Numbered from the stretch's first letter, positions 1 through 9,021 are shown. The stretch is 64,000 bases of DNA from Pseudomonas sp. MMS21 TM103 (GCF_022132145.1 NZ_JAJISP010000003.1:124001-188000); one strand, 5' to 3'. The notes: a model not told the origin generated them from the letters alone. Numbers and translations: made by a program.

Positions 1-2
1 AT

Positions 3-470
3 ATCGAGGACTGGCTGCCGATCCTGCGCTGCACGCCAACCCCGGATGAGTCCATGGCGATCAACCGGGTACAGAGCGGCGCCATCATCATCGCCGGCAG
101 TGGCATGTGTACCGGAGGGCGCATCGCTCACCACTTCAAGCACAACCTCTGGCGCGAAGATTGTCATGTGGTGTTCCCCGGCTTCCAGGCCAGAGGCACC
201 CCGGGACGGGCCATAGTCGACGGCGCCAGCACCGTGAAGATGCTCCACCAGCGCATTGCGGTCAAAGCGCAGATCCACACCCTCGGCGGCTTCTCCGCCC
301 ATGCCGGGCAGTCGCAGTTGCTCGACTGGGTCAGTCATTTCGACCATCACCCCGAGCTGTACCTGGTGCATGGCGAACTGGAGAAAATGCAGGTGCTGCA
401 GCAAACCCTACGCGAGCGCCTCAACTGGATTGCCAGCATTCCCGAGCCAGGCGAACAGATCGCCATCTGA
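3..470 (+). CDS. Beta-CASP metallo-hydrolase, RNA-processing exonuclease family (3' part only)
   Basis: The frame is already open at the window edge, so the 5' part with the HxHxDH metal centre is missing. What remains is the C-terminal half of an MBL-fold beta-CASP protein (YSH1/COG1236 type). Visible motifs are GSGMCTGGRIAHH near the start, then HTLGGFSAHAGQ, which is the RMMBL domain with its conserved histidine, then LVHGE close to the end. Known members are predicted RNA exonucleases or endonucleases; substrate is not established for the pseudomonad protein. It is followed by a strong hairpin at 498-543 and a long gap. Family assignment is secure; the biological role is not. Confidence 0.85.
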   Translation: MEDWLPILRCTPTPDESMAINRVQSGAIIIAGSGMCTGGRIAHHFKHNLWREDCHVVFPGFQARGTPGRAIVDGASTVKMLHQRIAVKAQIHTLGGFSAHAGQSQLLDWVSHFDHHPELYLVHGELEKMQVLQQTLRERLNWIASIPEPGEQIAI

Positions 471-1038
471 GCCACTGCGGGACAACGGCAACAGACCCCT
501 CAACTGCTATCCCCCCTCTTGGTGCGGGGGGCCAGTTGTGAGGCTGCCATCTTCCCCAGCTGGCGCCGGCCTGGGGACTACCCCATCAGCCCGGCAGCTG
601 CACGCCCAGCCGCATCCGTAACCGGGGGGTTGTGCAAGCATTGAGCGCCCTTACGCGAACGCCTCCAGGGGGCGCAGCAGCGCCGCTGCTAGGGTAGACC
701 GCCCGATGCTGTGTCGCTCTTGCAATCGACGGTGTACTGCCTGCGGCGAGTGACGCCCTGCGGATCACTGATTCGTCGAGGTATGGGTCTCCCTGTAGAA
801 ACCTGGAGGCGGTCGTAGTCGCAGGATTTTCTGCCAAGCGCTCGGGTCTCCTGCTTCGCGCTGGCGAGCTGGATCAACCTCAAGCAGTAGTGCTGACGGC
901 TACCCCGAGCTAGGGTTTTCTGCAACTTGATCAGTTGTTTAGCGCTTCCAAAGCGCAAGCGCCAGCCATACTCTGAATATGATTGGAGCGTTCACGATAG
1001 CGAAAGAAACCCGCCGGCATCCAGAAAGGAGAAGTCGA
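471..1038. other. 568-bp gap without a convincing gene; several hairpins
   Basis: No frame here looks like a real protein. An 89-codon minus-strand frame (689-958) lacks a recognisable domain or a clear ribosome binding site. Visible structure includes CCCCAG (554-559) pairing with CTGGGG (571-576), which competes with GGGG (573-576) pairing with CCCC (581-584), GCAGC/GCTGC around 676-691, an imperfect palindrome CAACTTGATCAGTTG (923-937), and GCGCTT/AAGCGC (942-956). It could hold a structured RNA, a decayed mobile element or a long leader for the downstream gene. I cannot choose between these. Confidence 0.5.
498..543. repeat. Long two-part hairpin downstream of the beta-CASP gene
   Basis: CCTCAACTG (498-506) pairs with CAGTTGTGAGG (533-543) with a two-base bulge, and CCCCCC (511-516) pairs with GGGGGG (526-531) inside it. 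It starts 27 bases after the stop codon. There is no T-run after it, so it could be a transcript-end stabilising hairpin rather than a classical terminator. Confidence 0.6.
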
Positions 1039-2118
1039 ATGCCTTACGAACCGGACGATTACTTATCCCGCCACTTCCAGACTAGTGGCATCGACCTTGC
1101 CGATAAAGTCGACGAGCTGGTTACCTTGGTCGTCCCTGGCGACAGCCCGAACCTGCCGCTGTATCGCGACATGCTGATCACGGTGATCCGCATGGCCCAA
1201 GCCGACCGCAATCGCTGGGATGCCAAGATCATGCTGCAAACCCTGCGTGAAATGGAGCACGCATTCAGTTCACTGGACCAGTTCAAACGGCGGCGCAAAG
1301 TCACCGTATTCGGTTCGGCACGCACACCGCCCGATCACCCGCTGTATGCCCTGGCCCGTGAGCTCGGCGCTACCCTGGCGCGGCACGACTTGATGGTGGT
1401 TACCGGTGCCGGCGGCGGCATCATGGCAGCCGCCCATGAAGGCGCCGGCCTGGAGAACAGCCTGGGTTTCAATATCACCCTGCCCTTTGAACAGGGGGCC
1501 AATGCCACCGTGCATGGCACCAGCAACCTGCTGTCGTTCCACTTCTTCTTTCTGCGCAAACTGTTCTTCGTCAAGGAAGCCGATGGTCTGGTGCTGTGTC
1601 CTGGCGGCTTCGGCACCCTGGATGAAGCACTCGAAGTACTGACCCTGATTCAAACCGGCAAGAGCCCACTGGTCCCCGTGGTACTGCTCGACCAACCTGG
1701 GGGTAGTTTCTGGAAAGATGCGATGGCCTTCATCGACAAACAGCTGGTGGATAACCGCTATATCCTTCCCGACGACCAGCATCTCGTGCGCCTGGTACAC
1801 AGCGCCACGGAGGCAGCCGATGAAATCGCGCAGTTCTATCGCAATTACCACTCCAGCCGCTGGCTCAAGGATCGCTATGTGATTCGCCTCAACCACCCAC
1901 TCAATCAAGCGGCCATGCAGCAGCTGAACCTCGATTTCATCGGTCTGTGCAAAAGCGGTGGTTTTCAGCAGCAGGCTTATTGCGAGACCGAGCAGGACGA
2001 ACCGGAGCTCTGCCATCTGACTCGCCTGGCCTTTGCATTCAATAGCCGCGACCACGGCCGCTTGCGCGAATTACTGGATCTGATCAACCAGCCGCAGCAC
2101 TGGCAACAGCCAAGCTGA
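1039..2118 (+). CDS. LOG-family (lysine-decarboxylase-like fold) nucleotide phosphoribohydrolase-type protein
   Basis: 359 residues. The ATG at 1039 is preceded by AAAGGAGAA at 1025-1033 and is preferred over an upstream ATG at 979. The Rossmann core shows FGSAR near residue 90, GAGGGIMAAAHEGA near 122-135 and the LOG signature PGGFGTLDE at 188-196. The PGGxGTxxE motif is the active-site loop of LOG and PpnN enzymes, which hydrolyse nucleoside monophosphates to base and ribose phosphate. The N-terminal extension of about 85 residues and a C-terminal tail of about 100 residues make it longer than plant-type LOG proteins. The older label lysine decarboxylase would be misleading. The substrate is unknown. 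It converges on recX, with the recX terminator in between. Confidence 0.85.
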   Translation: MPYEPDDYLSRHFQTSGIDLADKVDELVTLVVPGDSPNLPLYRDMLITVIRMAQADRNRWDAKIMLQTLREMEHAFSSLDQFKRRRKVTVFGSARTPPDHPLYALARELGATLARHDLMVVTGAGGGIMAAAHEGAGLENSLGFNITLPFEQGANATVHGTSNLLSFHFFFLRKLFFVKEADGLVLCPGGFGTLDEALEVLTLIQTGKSPLVPVVLLDQPGGSFWKDAMAFIDKQLVDNRYILPDDQHLVRLVHSATEAADEIAQFYRNYHSSRWLKDRYVIRLNHPLNQAAMQQLNLDFIGLCKSGGFQQQAYCETEQDEPELCHLTRLAFAFNSRDHGRLRELLDLINQPQHWQQPS

Positions 2119-2199
2119 TTACTGTTGGCCAGCGCGGTCAGCTGGCTATGACCCATACCGCCCGCTTTGCCATCAGCACATAGCGGGTACATCACCAAC

Positions 2200-2226
2200 A
2201 AAAAACCCGGAGCGCAGGCTTCGGGT
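2200..2226 (-). terminator. Intrinsic terminator of recA-recX
   Basis: On the minus strand AACCCG-A-AGC pairs with GCT-CCGGGTT and is followed by a run of T, directly after the recX stop. It may also serve the convergent LOG gene. Confidence 0.85.
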
Positions 2227-2238
2227 TCGAAGGGTATT

Positions 2239-2703
2239 TCAGTCTTGATCGAGGCCGCGTAACAAGCGGCTGATCAGATCCAGCGGGTAACCGCGATAAC
2301 TGAGGAAGCGGCCCTGCTGGGCATGCTCACGAGCATCGCCTGGCAACTGGCCGGCAAACTTGCGGCGCCAGGTTTGTTCCAGTTGCTCGCACCAATCGAT
2401 GCCGCTGTCGCGCAACGCCTGCTCGACATCGGGCCGGGGCAAGCCGCGCTGGATCAGCTCTTCACGAATGCGCAACGGCCCATAGCCGGCGCGCGCGCGA
2501 TAGCCGACAAAGCTTTCCAGATAACGCGCTTCGGATAACAAGCCCTCTTGCGCCAGGCGCTCGAGGGCTGTGTCGATCAGCTCGACTGGGGCGCCACGCT
2601 TACGCAACTTACGGGTCAACTCGACGCGCCCATGCTCGCGACGCGCCAGGAGATCCATGGCTGCTCGGCGCACCGCGACGAGGTTATCCAGTACGACAGG
2701 CAT
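2239..2703 (-). CDS. recX: Regulatory protein RecX
   Basis: 154 residues, typical RecX length. RecX binds RecA filaments and limits their assembly and recombinase activity. The start is the ATG at 2703, ten bases beyond the recA stop; longer readings run into recA in another frame. The sequence carries the three-helix repeat pattern of the family, with RKLRKRGAP near residues 31-39 and the [13 protein letters not shown] repeat near 75-87. The short gap implies co-transcription with recA and so LexA control through the upstream box. The gene ends at a good intrinsic terminator. Confidence 0.95.
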   Translation of the reverse strand: MPVVLDNLVAVRRAAMDLLARREHGRVELTRKLRKRGAPVELIDTALERLAQEGLLSEARYLESFVGYRARAGYGPLRIREELIQRGLPRPDVEQALRDSGIDWCEQLEQTWRRKFAGQLPGDAREHAQQGRFLSYRGYPLDLISRLLRGLDQD

Positions 2704-2713
2704 GATCCAGGAA

Positions 2714-3751
2714 TCAGGCCTCGGCGGTGGCCAGATCGTCTGCGCTGGCCTTGGCCGGAGTGCTGGCCACCAGCAACTTCTCGCGGACCAGACCCTCGAT
2801 GGTGCGTGCCACTTCCGGGTTGTCTTCCAGGTACTTGGCCGAATTAGCCTTGCCCTGACCGATCTTGCTGCCCTGATAGCTGTACCAGGCTCCGGATTTC
2901 TCCAGCAGGCCGTGTTGCACGCCGAGGTCGATAACCTCGCCATTGCGGTAGATGCCCTTGCCGTAGAGGATCTGGAACTCAGCCTGACGGAACGGCGGCG
3001 CCACCTTGTTTTTCACGACCTTGACCCGGGTTTCGCTGCCCACCACTTCGTCACCCTCCTTCACCGCACCGGTGCGGCGAATGTCCAGGCGCACCGAGGC
3101 GTAGAACTTCAGCGCATTACCGCCGGTGGTGGTTTCCGGACTACCGAACATCACCCCGATCTTCATGCGGATCTGGTTGATGAAGATCACCAGGCAGTTG
3201 GCATTCTTGATGTTGCCGGTGATCTTGCGCAGTGCCTGGGACATCAGGCGAGCCTGCAGGCCCACGTGCATGTCGCCCATCTCGCCTTCGATTTCCGCTT
3301 TCGGCACCAAGGCCGCCACGGAGTCGATGACGATCACGTCGACGGCATTGGAGCGCACCAGCATGTCGGTAATTTCCAGCGCCTGCTCGCCGGTATCCGG
3401 TTGCGATACCAGCAGGTCATCGACATTCACGCCCAGCTTGCCGGCATATTCAGGGTCCAGAGCATGCTCGGCATCGACGAATGCACAGGTGGCACCAAGC
3501 TTCTGCGCTTCGGCGATCACCGACAGGGTCAGGGTGGTTTTGCCGGAAGACTCGGGGCCGTAGATCTCCACGATCCGGCCTTTCGGCAGACCGCCAATAC
3601 CCAGGGCAATGTCCAGACCGAGCGAGCCGGTGGAAATGGCCGGAATCGCCTGACGCTCATGGTCGCCCATGCGCATGACCGCGCCTTTGCCGAACTGCTT
3701 TTCGATCTGGCCCAAGGCTGCCGCCAAGGCGCGCTTCTTATTCTCGTCCAT
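2714..3751 (-). CDS. recA: Recombinase RecA
   Basis: 345 residues. It forms ATP-dependent filaments on single-stranded DNA, drives strand exchange and triggers LexA self-cleavage. The start is ATG 3751 ([10 protein letters not shown]), with GAGGA eight bases upstream, four codons inside the longest frame. Walker A GPESSGKT is at residues 65-72, the Walker B strand VIVIDS is near 140, and the DNA-binding L2 region with NQIRMKIG and [11 protein letters not shown] follows at about 193-215. The tail is short and acidic as usual. The LexA box is 48-63 bases upstream. It is followed closely by recX. Confidence 0.99.
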   Translation of the reverse strand: MDENKKRALAAALGQIEKQFGKGAVMRMGDHERQAIPAISTGSLGLDIALGIGGLPKGRIVEIYGPESSGKTTLTLSVIAEAQKLGATCAFVDAEHALDPEYAGKLGVNVDDLLVSQPDTGEQALEITDMLVRSNAVDVIVIDSVAALVPKAEIEGEMGDMHVGLQARLMSQALRKITGNIKNANCLVIFINQIRMKIGVMFGSPETTTGGNALKFYASVRLDIRRTGAVKEGDEVVGSETRVKVVKNKVAPPFRQAEFQILYGKGIYRNGEVIDLGVQHGLLEKSGAWYSYQGSKIGQGKANSAKYLEDNPEVARTIEGLVREKLLVASTPAKASADDLATAEA

Positions 3752-3798
3752 TGAAGTCCTCACGTAATAAAGAAGGGCCTACTAGCGGCCATTAACAA

Positions 3799-3814
3799 CT
3801 GTATAAGTAGACAG
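3799..3814. promoter_or_regulatory. LexA (SOS) box upstream of recA
   Basis: CTGTATAAGTAGACAG fits the CTGT-N8-ACAG form of the gammaproteobacterial LexA operator, with both half sites intact. It lies between the recA start and the pncC stop, so it controls recA-recX and leaves pncC outside the SOS unit. Confidence 0.9.
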
Positions 3815-3841
3815 TATTATTCCACAGGGCAAGTCCCTCGC

Positions 3842-4354
3842 CTACCCTGCATTTGGATTTTCTTGCGCAATCACGCGCAGCAGTCCCTCCAGCGCGGCCT
3901 CGACCGTTTGTCGGCGAACTTCGCCGCGGTCTCCAGCGAACTGGCGACGTGTGCTGAACAGCCGTTCGCCGTCACCCCAAGCCAGCCACACGGTGCCCAC
4001 CGGCTTCTCCGCCGAGCCGCCATCCGGCCCGGCCACGCCACTGACCGCGACCGCATAACGCGCCCCGCTCTGCGCCTGGGCGCCACGGACCATGGCCTCG
4101 ACCACCTCGCGGCTGACCGCCCCCACAGTAGCGAACAACGCCTCGGGCACCCTCAACTGCTGGCTCTTCTGCCCATTGGAATAGGTGACATAACCCGCCT
4201 CGAACCAGGCCGAGCTGCCCGGAATTCTAGTAATTGCCTCGGCGATGCCGCCGCCAGTACAGGACTCGGCGGTACTTACCTGCGCACCTTGCGCCTGCAA
4301 TCGCTGACCCAGTTCGGCGGCCAGCCGGGTCAGGCGTTGATCATTCACAGTCAT
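3842..4354 (-). CDS. pncC: Nicotinamide-nucleotide amidase (CinA C-terminal domain)
   Basis: 170 residues, the stand-alone CinA C-terminal domain without the N-terminal COG1058 module. The family deamidates nicotinamide mononucleotide to nicotinic acid mononucleotide in the pyridine nucleotide salvage cycle. Diagnostic stretches are STAESCTGGGIAEAIT at about 27-42 and VSGVAGPDGGSAEKPVGTVW near 109-128. The start ATG 4354 begins MTVNDQRLTRL; longer readings invade the divergent mutS. It lies upstream of recA in the same orientation but has its own stop before the LexA box. Confidence 0.93.
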   Translation of the reverse strand: MTVNDQRLTRLAAELGQRLQAQGAQVSTAESCTGGGIAEAITRIPGSSAWFEAGYVTYSNGQKSQQLRVPEALFATVGAVSREVVEAMVRGAQAQSGARYAVAVSGVAGPDGGSAEKPVGTVWLAWGDGERLFSTRRQFAGDRGEVRRQTVEAALEGLLRVIAQENPNAG

Positions 4355-4432
4355 CTGCACTCCGGGGTTAAAGCCAGCCAGGGGGATACCGTACACTAGG
4401 CGCTTTTGCGATTCAGCCGGACAGTTAAAACG

Positions 4433-7006
4433 ATGAGCCAAAGCGATCTTAGTTCTCACACGCCCATGATGCAGCAGTACTGGAGGCTGAAAAACCAGCA
4501 CCCCGATCAGCTGATGTTCTACCGCATGGGCGACTTCTACGAGATCTTCTACGAGGACGCGAAAAAGGCCTCCAAGCTGCTGGATATCACCCTCACCGCT
4601 CGCGGCCAGTCGGCCGGCCAAGCCATCCCCATGTGCGGGATTCCCTACCACGCGGCCGAAGGCTACCTCGGCAAACTGGTCAAGCTCGGCGAGTCGGTGG
4701 TCATCTGTGAACAAATCGGCGATCCGGCAACCAGCAAAGGCCCGGTGGAGCGCCAGGTGGTGCGCATCATCACCCCCGGCACGGTCAGCGACGAAGCCCT
4801 GCTCGACGAGCGGCGCGACAATTTGCTGGCCGCCGTACTCGGTGACGAGCGACTGTTCGGCCTGGCGGTGCTGGACATCACCAGCGGCCGCTTCAGCGTG
4901 CTGGAAATCAAAGGCTGGGAGAACCTGCTGGCCGAATTGGAGCGCCTCAACCCGGTCGAGCTGCTGATTCCCGACGACTGGCCGCAGGGCCTACCGGCAG
5001 AAAAACGCCGCGGTGCGCGCCGCCGTGCGCCCTGGGATTTCGAGCGCGACAGTGCACACAAGAGCCTTTGTCAGCAGTTCGCCACCCAGGATCTGAAAGG
5101 CTTCGGCTGCGAGAACCTGACCCTGGCCATAGGCGCCGCCGGCTGCCTGCTGGCCTATGCCCGGGAAACCCAGCGCACCGCCCTGCCGCACCTGCGCAGC
5201 CTGCGCCATGAGCGCCTCGACGACACGGTGATTCTCGACGGCGCCAGCCGGCGCAACCTGGAACTGGACGTCAACCTCGCCGGCGGGCGCGAAAATACTC
5301 TGCAATCGGTAGTCGACCGCTGCCAGACCGCCATGGGCAGCCGCCTGCTCAGCCGCTGGCTGAATCGCCCGCTGCGCGACCGTACAATATTGGAAGCGCG
5401 CCAGGAATCGATTGCCTGCCTGCTGGAGCGTTATCGCTTCGAGACCCTGCAGCCGCAGCTCAAGGAAATCGGCGACCTGGAACGCATCCTCGCGCGTATC
5501 GGCTTGCGCAATGCGCGGCCACGGGATCTGGCGCGTCTACGCGATGCCCTGGCCGCCCTGCCCGAACTGCAGCAGGCCATGACTGACCTCGACTCGCCGC
5601 ACTTGGCTGACTTGGCCGGCATAGTCGGCACCTACCCGGAGCTGGCCGAGTTACTGGCCCGCGCCATTATCGACAACCCGCCTGCGGTGATCCGCGATGG
5701 CGGCGTGCTCAAGACCGGCTACGACGTCGAGCTGGACGAACTGCAATCGCTCAGCGAAAACGCCGGCCAGTACCTGATGGATCTGGAGGTGCGGGAGAAG
5801 GCCCGCACCGGCCTGGCCAACCTCAAGGTCGGCTACAACCGCGTGCATGGCTACTTTATCGAACTGCCGAGCAAGCAGGCCGAGTCGGCACCGGCCGACT
5901 ATATCCGCCGCCAGACCCTGAAAGGTGCCGAGCGCTTCATCACTCCCGAGCTCAAGGAATTCGAGGACAAGGCTCTATCGGCCAAGAGCCGCGCTCTGGC
6001 CCGCGAAAAGATCCTCTACGAAGAACTCCTGGAACGCCTGATCGGCCACCTCGGCCCGCTGCAGGACAGCGCCGCCGCCCTGGCCGAACTGGACGTACTG
6101 AGTAACCTGGGCGAACGCGCCCTGAACCTCGACCTCAATCGTCCACGCTTCGTCGACGAGCCCTGCATGCGCATCGAACAGGGCCGCCATCCGGTGGTCG
6201 AGCAGGTACTGACCACCCCCTTCGTGGCCAACGACCTGAGCCTGGACGATGACACCCGCATGCTGATCATCACCGGCCCGAACATGGGCGGTAAATCCAC
6301 CTACATGCGCCAGACTGCGCTGATCGTACTGCTCGCGCATATCGGCAGCTTCGTGCCTGCGGCCAGTTGCGAACTGTCGCTGGTCGATCGCATCTTCACC
6401 CGTATCGGATCAAGCGATGACCTGGCGGGTGGCCGTTCGACCTTCATGGTCGAGATGAGCGAGACCGCGAATATTCTGCACAACGCCACAGAACGCAGCC
6501 TGGTGCTGATGGACGAAGTCGGCCGCGGCACCAGCACCTTCGATGGCCTGTCGCTGGCCTGGGCGGCGGCCGAGCAGCTGGCCAAGCTGCGGGCCTATAC
6601 GCTGTTCGCCACCCACTATTTCGAACTCACGGTACTGCCGGAAAGCGAGCCGCTGGTTGCCAACGTGCATCTCAATGCCACCGAGCACAATGAGCGCATC
6701 GTGTTTTTGCACCATGTACTGCCCGGCCCAGCCAGTCAGAGCTATGGTTTAGCAGTAGCGCAATTGGCCGGTGTTCCCGGCGCGGTGATCCTGCGCGCCC
6801 GCGAGCATCTGGCGCGACTGGAAACCACCAGTCTGCCCCATGATTTGCCACGCAACGAACCCGGCCAGCAGGCGACTCCGCTGCAAAGCGATATGTTTTC
6901 CAGCCTGCCGCACCCGGTTCTGGAGGAATTATTCAAGATCAACCCGGATGATCTGACTCCGCGCAAAGCGCTGGAACTGTTATATACATGGAAAGCGCGA
7001 GTCTAA
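4433..7006 (+). CDS. mutS: DNA mismatch repair protein MutS
   Basis: 857 residues. It recognises mismatches and small loops and recruits MutL. The start ATG 4433 gives [17 protein letters not shown] and puts the mismatch-wedging F-x-E motif (GDFYE) at residues 33-37, as in E. coli. The ATPase domain has Walker [10 protein letters not shown] at about 614-622, then [14 protein letters not shown] and the [11 protein letters not shown]-loop. The C-terminal tetramerisation segment is present. Divergent from pncC, with a 78-bp gap that must hold both promoters. No strong ribosome binding site is visible, so the nearby ATG at 4406 is a weaker alternative. Confidence 0.98.
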   Translation: MSQSDLSSHTPMMQQYWRLKNQHPDQLMFYRMGDFYEIFYEDAKKASKLLDITLTARGQSAGQAIPMCGIPYHAAEGYLGKLVKLGESVVICEQIGDPATSKGPVERQVVRIITPGTVSDEALLDERRDNLLAAVLGDERLFGLAVLDITSGRFSVLEIKGWENLLAELERLNPVELLIPDDWPQGLPAEKRRGARRRAPWDFERDSAHKSLCQQFATQDLKGFGCENLTLAIGAAGCLLAYARETQRTALPHLRSLRHERLDDTVILDGASRRNLELDVNLAGGRENTLQSVVDRCQTAMGSRLLSRWLNRPLRDRTILEARQESIACLLERYRFETLQPQLKEIGDLERILARIGLRNARPRDLARLRDALAALPELQQAMTDLDSPHLADLAGIVGTYPELAELLARAIIDNPPAVIRDGGVLKTGYDVELDELQSLSENAGQYLMDLEVREKARTGLANLKVGYNRVHGYFIELPSKQAESAPADYIRRQTLKGAERFITPELKEFEDKALSAKSRALAREKILYEELLERLIGHLGPLQDSAAALAELDVLSNLGERALNLDLNRPRFVDEPCMRIEQGRHPVVEQVLTTPFVANDLSLDDDTRMLIITGPNMGGKSTYMRQTALIVLLAHIGSFVPAASCELSLVDRIFTRIGSSDDLAGGRSTFMVEMSETANILHNATERSLVLMDEVGRGTSTFDGLSLAWAAAEQLAKLRAYTLFATHYFELTVLPESEPLVANVHLNATEHNERIVFLHHVLPGPASQSYGLAVAQLAGVPGAVILRAREHLARLETTSLPHDLPRNEPGQQATPLQSDMFSSLPHPVLEELFKINPDDLTPRKALELLYTWKARV

Positions 7007-7096
7007 CGCCCGCACGCGCAAGCTGTTAGAATCGCGCGCGCTTTGGGATGCTGCGGCCTACTAGCCTGGCGTCGCAGTCATAGTTTCCCGAGCCGA

Positions 7097-7122
7097 GGGG
7101 CTGTTTATGGAAAACAGTCCCC
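7097..7122 (+). promoter_or_regulatory. Leader hairpin upstream of fdxA
   Basis: GGGGCTGTTT pairs with AAACAG-T-CCCC around a short loop, ending 14 bases before the GAGGAG ribosome binding region. A TAGAAT hexamer at 7027-7032 is a possible -10 box, placing the hairpin in the fdxA leader. The role, if any, is unknown. Confidence 0.4.
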
Positions 7123-7150
7123 GTGCCGTAGCCTGAGGAGAGAATTAGAA

Positions 7151-7474
7151 ATGACCTTCGTCGTCACCGACAACTGCATCAAGTGCAAGTACACCGACTG
7201 CGTGGAAGTCTGTCCGGTGGACTGCTTCTACGAAGGCCCGAACTTCCTGGTGATCCACCCGGACGAGTGCATCGACTGCGCACTCTGCGAGCCGGAGTGC
7301 CCGGCTCAAGCGATCTTCTCCGAAGACGAAGTGCCGGAAGATCAACAGGAATATATCGAGCTCAATGCCGACCTGGCCGAAGTCTGGCCGAACATCACCG
7401 AGAAGAAAGAAGGCTTACCTGATGCTGAAGAGTGGGATGGCGTAAAAGACAAGCTGCAGTATCTGGAGCGCTAA
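7151..7474 (+). CDS. fdxA: Seven-iron ferredoxin FdxA
   Basis: 107 residues, a [3Fe-4S][4Fe-4S] electron carrier of the Azotobacter FdI type. Cysteines are at 9, 12, 17, 21, 25, 40, 43, 46 and 50. By alignment with FdI, Cys9, 17 and 50 should hold the 3Fe cluster and Cys21, 40, 43 and 46 the 4Fe cluster. The start ATG 7151 has GAGGAG about ten bases upstream; the longer frame adds an unrelated 36-residue lead. It follows mutS in the same direction but probably has its own promoter. A good terminator follows. Redox partner not deducible here. Confidence 0.97.
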   Translation: MTFVVTDNCIKCKYTDCVEVCPVDCFYEGPNFLVIHPDECIDCALCEPECPAQAIFSEDEVPEDQQEYIELNADLAEVWPNITEKKEGLPDAEEWDGVKDKLQYLER

Positions 7475-7494
7475 CTCTTACTCAGCGTTCACTG

Positions 7495-7523
7495 AAAGAC
7501 CCGCCTTGCGCGGGTCTTTTGCT
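7495..7523 (+). terminator. Intrinsic terminator of fdxA
   Basis: AAAGACCCGC (7495-7504) pairs with GCGGGTCTTT (7510-7519) with a 5-base loop, then more T residues. It sits 20 bases after the fdxA stop and separates fdxA from convergent rsmZ. Confidence 0.92.
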
Positions 7524-7534
7524 TTATTGCAGGC

Positions 7535-7561
7535 AAAAAAAAGGGGCGGTATTACCCGCCC
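7535..7561 (-). terminator. Intrinsic terminator of rsmZ
   Basis: On the minus strand GGGCGG pairs with CCGCCC around a six-base loop and is followed by eight T residues. It forms the 3' end of the RsmZ RNA. Confidence 0.92.
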
Positions 7562-7671
7562 ACTCTTTTGTCCCTACTCCCTGTATTCCCTGCTCATCAT
7601 CCTGATGAAATCGCATCCTGCGATTGTCCTGACCACTATCCGTTGCGGCCTGTGCCAGTCCCTAGACACAG
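7535..7671 (-). ncRNA. rsmZ: Small regulatory RNA RsmZ
   Basis: About 135 nt on the minus strand between rpoS and fdxA, the standard Pseudomonas rsmZ site. The transcript has eight GGA motifs, several as AGGA or GGGA in short hairpin loops; the first loop is CCTGTG...CACAGG around GGGA. This is the signature of RNAs that titrate the RsmA/RsmE (CsrA) translational repressors. The 3' end is the terminator at 7535-7561. The 5' end is inferred from a -10 box at 7677-7682 and is uncertain by a few bases. A GacA site lies about 180 bases upstream. Confidence 0.93.
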
Positions 7672-7676
7672 GTGCA

Positions 7677-7682
7677 ATACTA
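7677..7682 (-). promoter_or_regulatory. rsmZ: Candidate -10 box of rsmZ
   Basis: TAGTAT on the minus strand lies six to seven bases upstream of the first RsmZ stem. No good -35 is seen, as expected for an activator-dependent promoter. Confidence 0.6.
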
Positions 7683-7837
7683 GCGTTTCCCTGCTTTGCC
7701 ACAAGCCCGCCAAATACCTGAAACAGACGCAACGCTAGGAAGAAAAAATTAAATAATCATATTAATCATCACGTTGCATTGCACCTCCAGATTAAAGCGG
7801 CGACTATCCTGCCATTTTTTCCCTTAATCGCTTACAC

Positions 7838-7863
7838 GCCATGTAAGCAAAGGCTTACATGGC
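7838..7863. promoter_or_regulatory. GacA upstream activating site for rsmZ
   Basis: The core TGTAAGC-AAAG-GCTTACA (7842-7859) matches the TGTAAG-N6-CTTACA GacA box. The symmetry extends to a 26-bp palindrome beginning GCCATGTAAGC. It lies about 180 bases upstream of the inferred RsmZ start, the usual distance. The rpoS terminator lies only seven bases away. Confidence 0.93.
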
Positions 7864-7869
7864 ACCCAC

Positions 7870-7893
7870 AAAAAACCCGGCCTGGGCCGGGTT
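7870..7893 (-). terminator. Intrinsic terminator of rpoS
   Basis: AACCCGGCC pairs with GGCCGGGTT with a two-base loop and is followed on the minus strand by T6. It is 18 bases past the rpoS stop and insulates rpoS from rsmZ. Confidence 0.92.
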
Positions 7894-7911
7894 GTGTAGA
7901 ACAGGCAAGAG

Positions 7912-8916
7912 CTACTGGAACAGGGAGTCACTCGACAAACCGTTTTTTTCCAGGATCTCGCGCAAGCGCTTGAGCGCCTCGACCTGAATCTGCCGCACCC
8001 GCTCGCGAGTCAAGCCGATCTCCTGGCCCACTTCTTCCAGGGTGCAGCTTTCGTGGCCGCGCAAGCCGAAACGCCGCACCACGACTTCACGCTGCTTGTC
8101 GGTCAATTCGGACAACCATTGGTCGATGCTTTGCGAAAGGTCGTCGTCTTGCAGCAGTTCGCACGGATCCGTCGGGCGGTCATCGGTCAGGGTATCGAGC
8201 AGGGTCTTGTCCGAATCAGGGCCAAGCGAAACATCTACCGAAGACACCCGCTCGTTCAGGCCGAGCATGCGCTTGACGTCACCCACCGGTTTTTCCAGCA
8301 AGTTGGCAATCTCTTCGGCCGAAGGCTCATGGTCGAGTTTCTGGGTCAACTCGCGCGCCGCACGCAAGTAGACGTTGAGCTCTTTAACTACATGGATCGG
8401 CAATCGAATGGTACGGGTCTGATTCATGATCGCCCGTTCGATGGTCTGACGGATCCACCAGGTTGCATACGTCGAGAAGCGAAAACCACGCTCCGGGTCG
8501 AATTTTTCGACCGCACGGATCAAGCCGAGGTTACCTTCTTCGATCAGATCGAGCAGCGACAAACCGCGATTGACATAGCGGCGGGCGATTTTCACCACTA
8601 GGCGCAGGTTGCTCTCGATCATGCGCTTACGTCCAGCCGGATCGCCCTTCTGCGCGAGACGCGCAAAGAACACTTCCTCTTCAGGACTAAGCAGGGGGGA
8701 AAACCCGATTTCGTTGAGATACAGCTGTGTGGCGTCGAGCGCGCGGGTGTAATCAATGTACTTGTGCTGCTTGCTGCCGGATTGCTTGACTTTAGTGCGA
8801 GTGATTGGCGTTTCGACCTTTTCATTCGGCACATCATTCAAGACGATGCCGGGCTCAATCAAGAGCATTTCATCGTCGACGTCAAACTCCGGCGCTTCTT
8901 TTGGATTGAGTGCCAT
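7912..8916 (-). CDS. rpoS: RNA polymerase sigma factor RpoS (sigma-38)
   Basis: 334 residues, the usual pseudomonad length; master sigma factor of stationary phase and stress. The start is ATG 8916 ([11 protein letters not shown]) with GGGACAAC upstream; the longer frame is not supported. Regions 2.3-2.4 show the [17 protein letters not shown] core followed by RTIRLPIH. The region 4.2 helix-turn-helix is [19 protein letters not shown] near residues 285-303. It lies downstream of nlpD, within or near which the main rpoS promoter is usually found. It ends in a clean terminator just before the rsmZ control region. Confidence 0.98.
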   Translation of the reverse strand: MALNPKEAPEFDVDDEMLLIEPGIVLNDVPNEKVETPITRTKVKQSGSKQHKYIDYTRALDATQLYLNEIGFSPLLSPEEEVFFARLAQKGDPAGRKRMIESNLRLVVKIARRYVNRGLSLLDLIEEGNLGLIRAVEKFDPERGFRFSTYATWWIRQTIERAIMNQTRTIRLPIHVVKELNVYLRAARELTQKLDHEPSAEEIANLLEKPVGDVKRMLGLNERVSSVDVSLGPDSDKTLLDTLTDDRPTDPCELLQDDDLSQSIDQWLSELTDKQREVVVRRFGLRGHESCTLEEVGQEIGLTRERVRQIQVEALKRLREILEKNGLSSDSLFQ

Positions 8917-9021
8917 TGTTGTTGTCCCTTGCTGAGTTCGACAGCAAGCCCTGGTGGCGCCTGTCTCCCTGGCAACACCTGAGCCCGTCCTTCCCACGTG
9001 ATGGAGCAGACGAGCGACAGA

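Noticed and set aside
498..596. 5' end of a group II intron (GTGCG-like start near 523)
   Set aside because: No domain V hairpin and no reverse transcriptase reading frame was found within the gap.
689..958. 89-codon minus-strand frame in the 471-1038 gap
   Set aside because: No clear ribosome binding site, domain or operon partner; arginine-rich chance frame more likely.
1039..2118. Lysine decarboxylase
   Set aside because: The PGGFGTLDE motif is the LOG nucleotide hydrolase signature; the decarboxylase label is historical.
2570..3754. 394-codon plus-strand frame opposite recA
   Set aside because: recA on the minus strand is certain and this frame has no domain.
7506..7721. 71-codon plus-strand frame across rsmZ
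   Set aside because: It lies opposite the RsmZ RNA and includes two terminator hairpins; no protein features.
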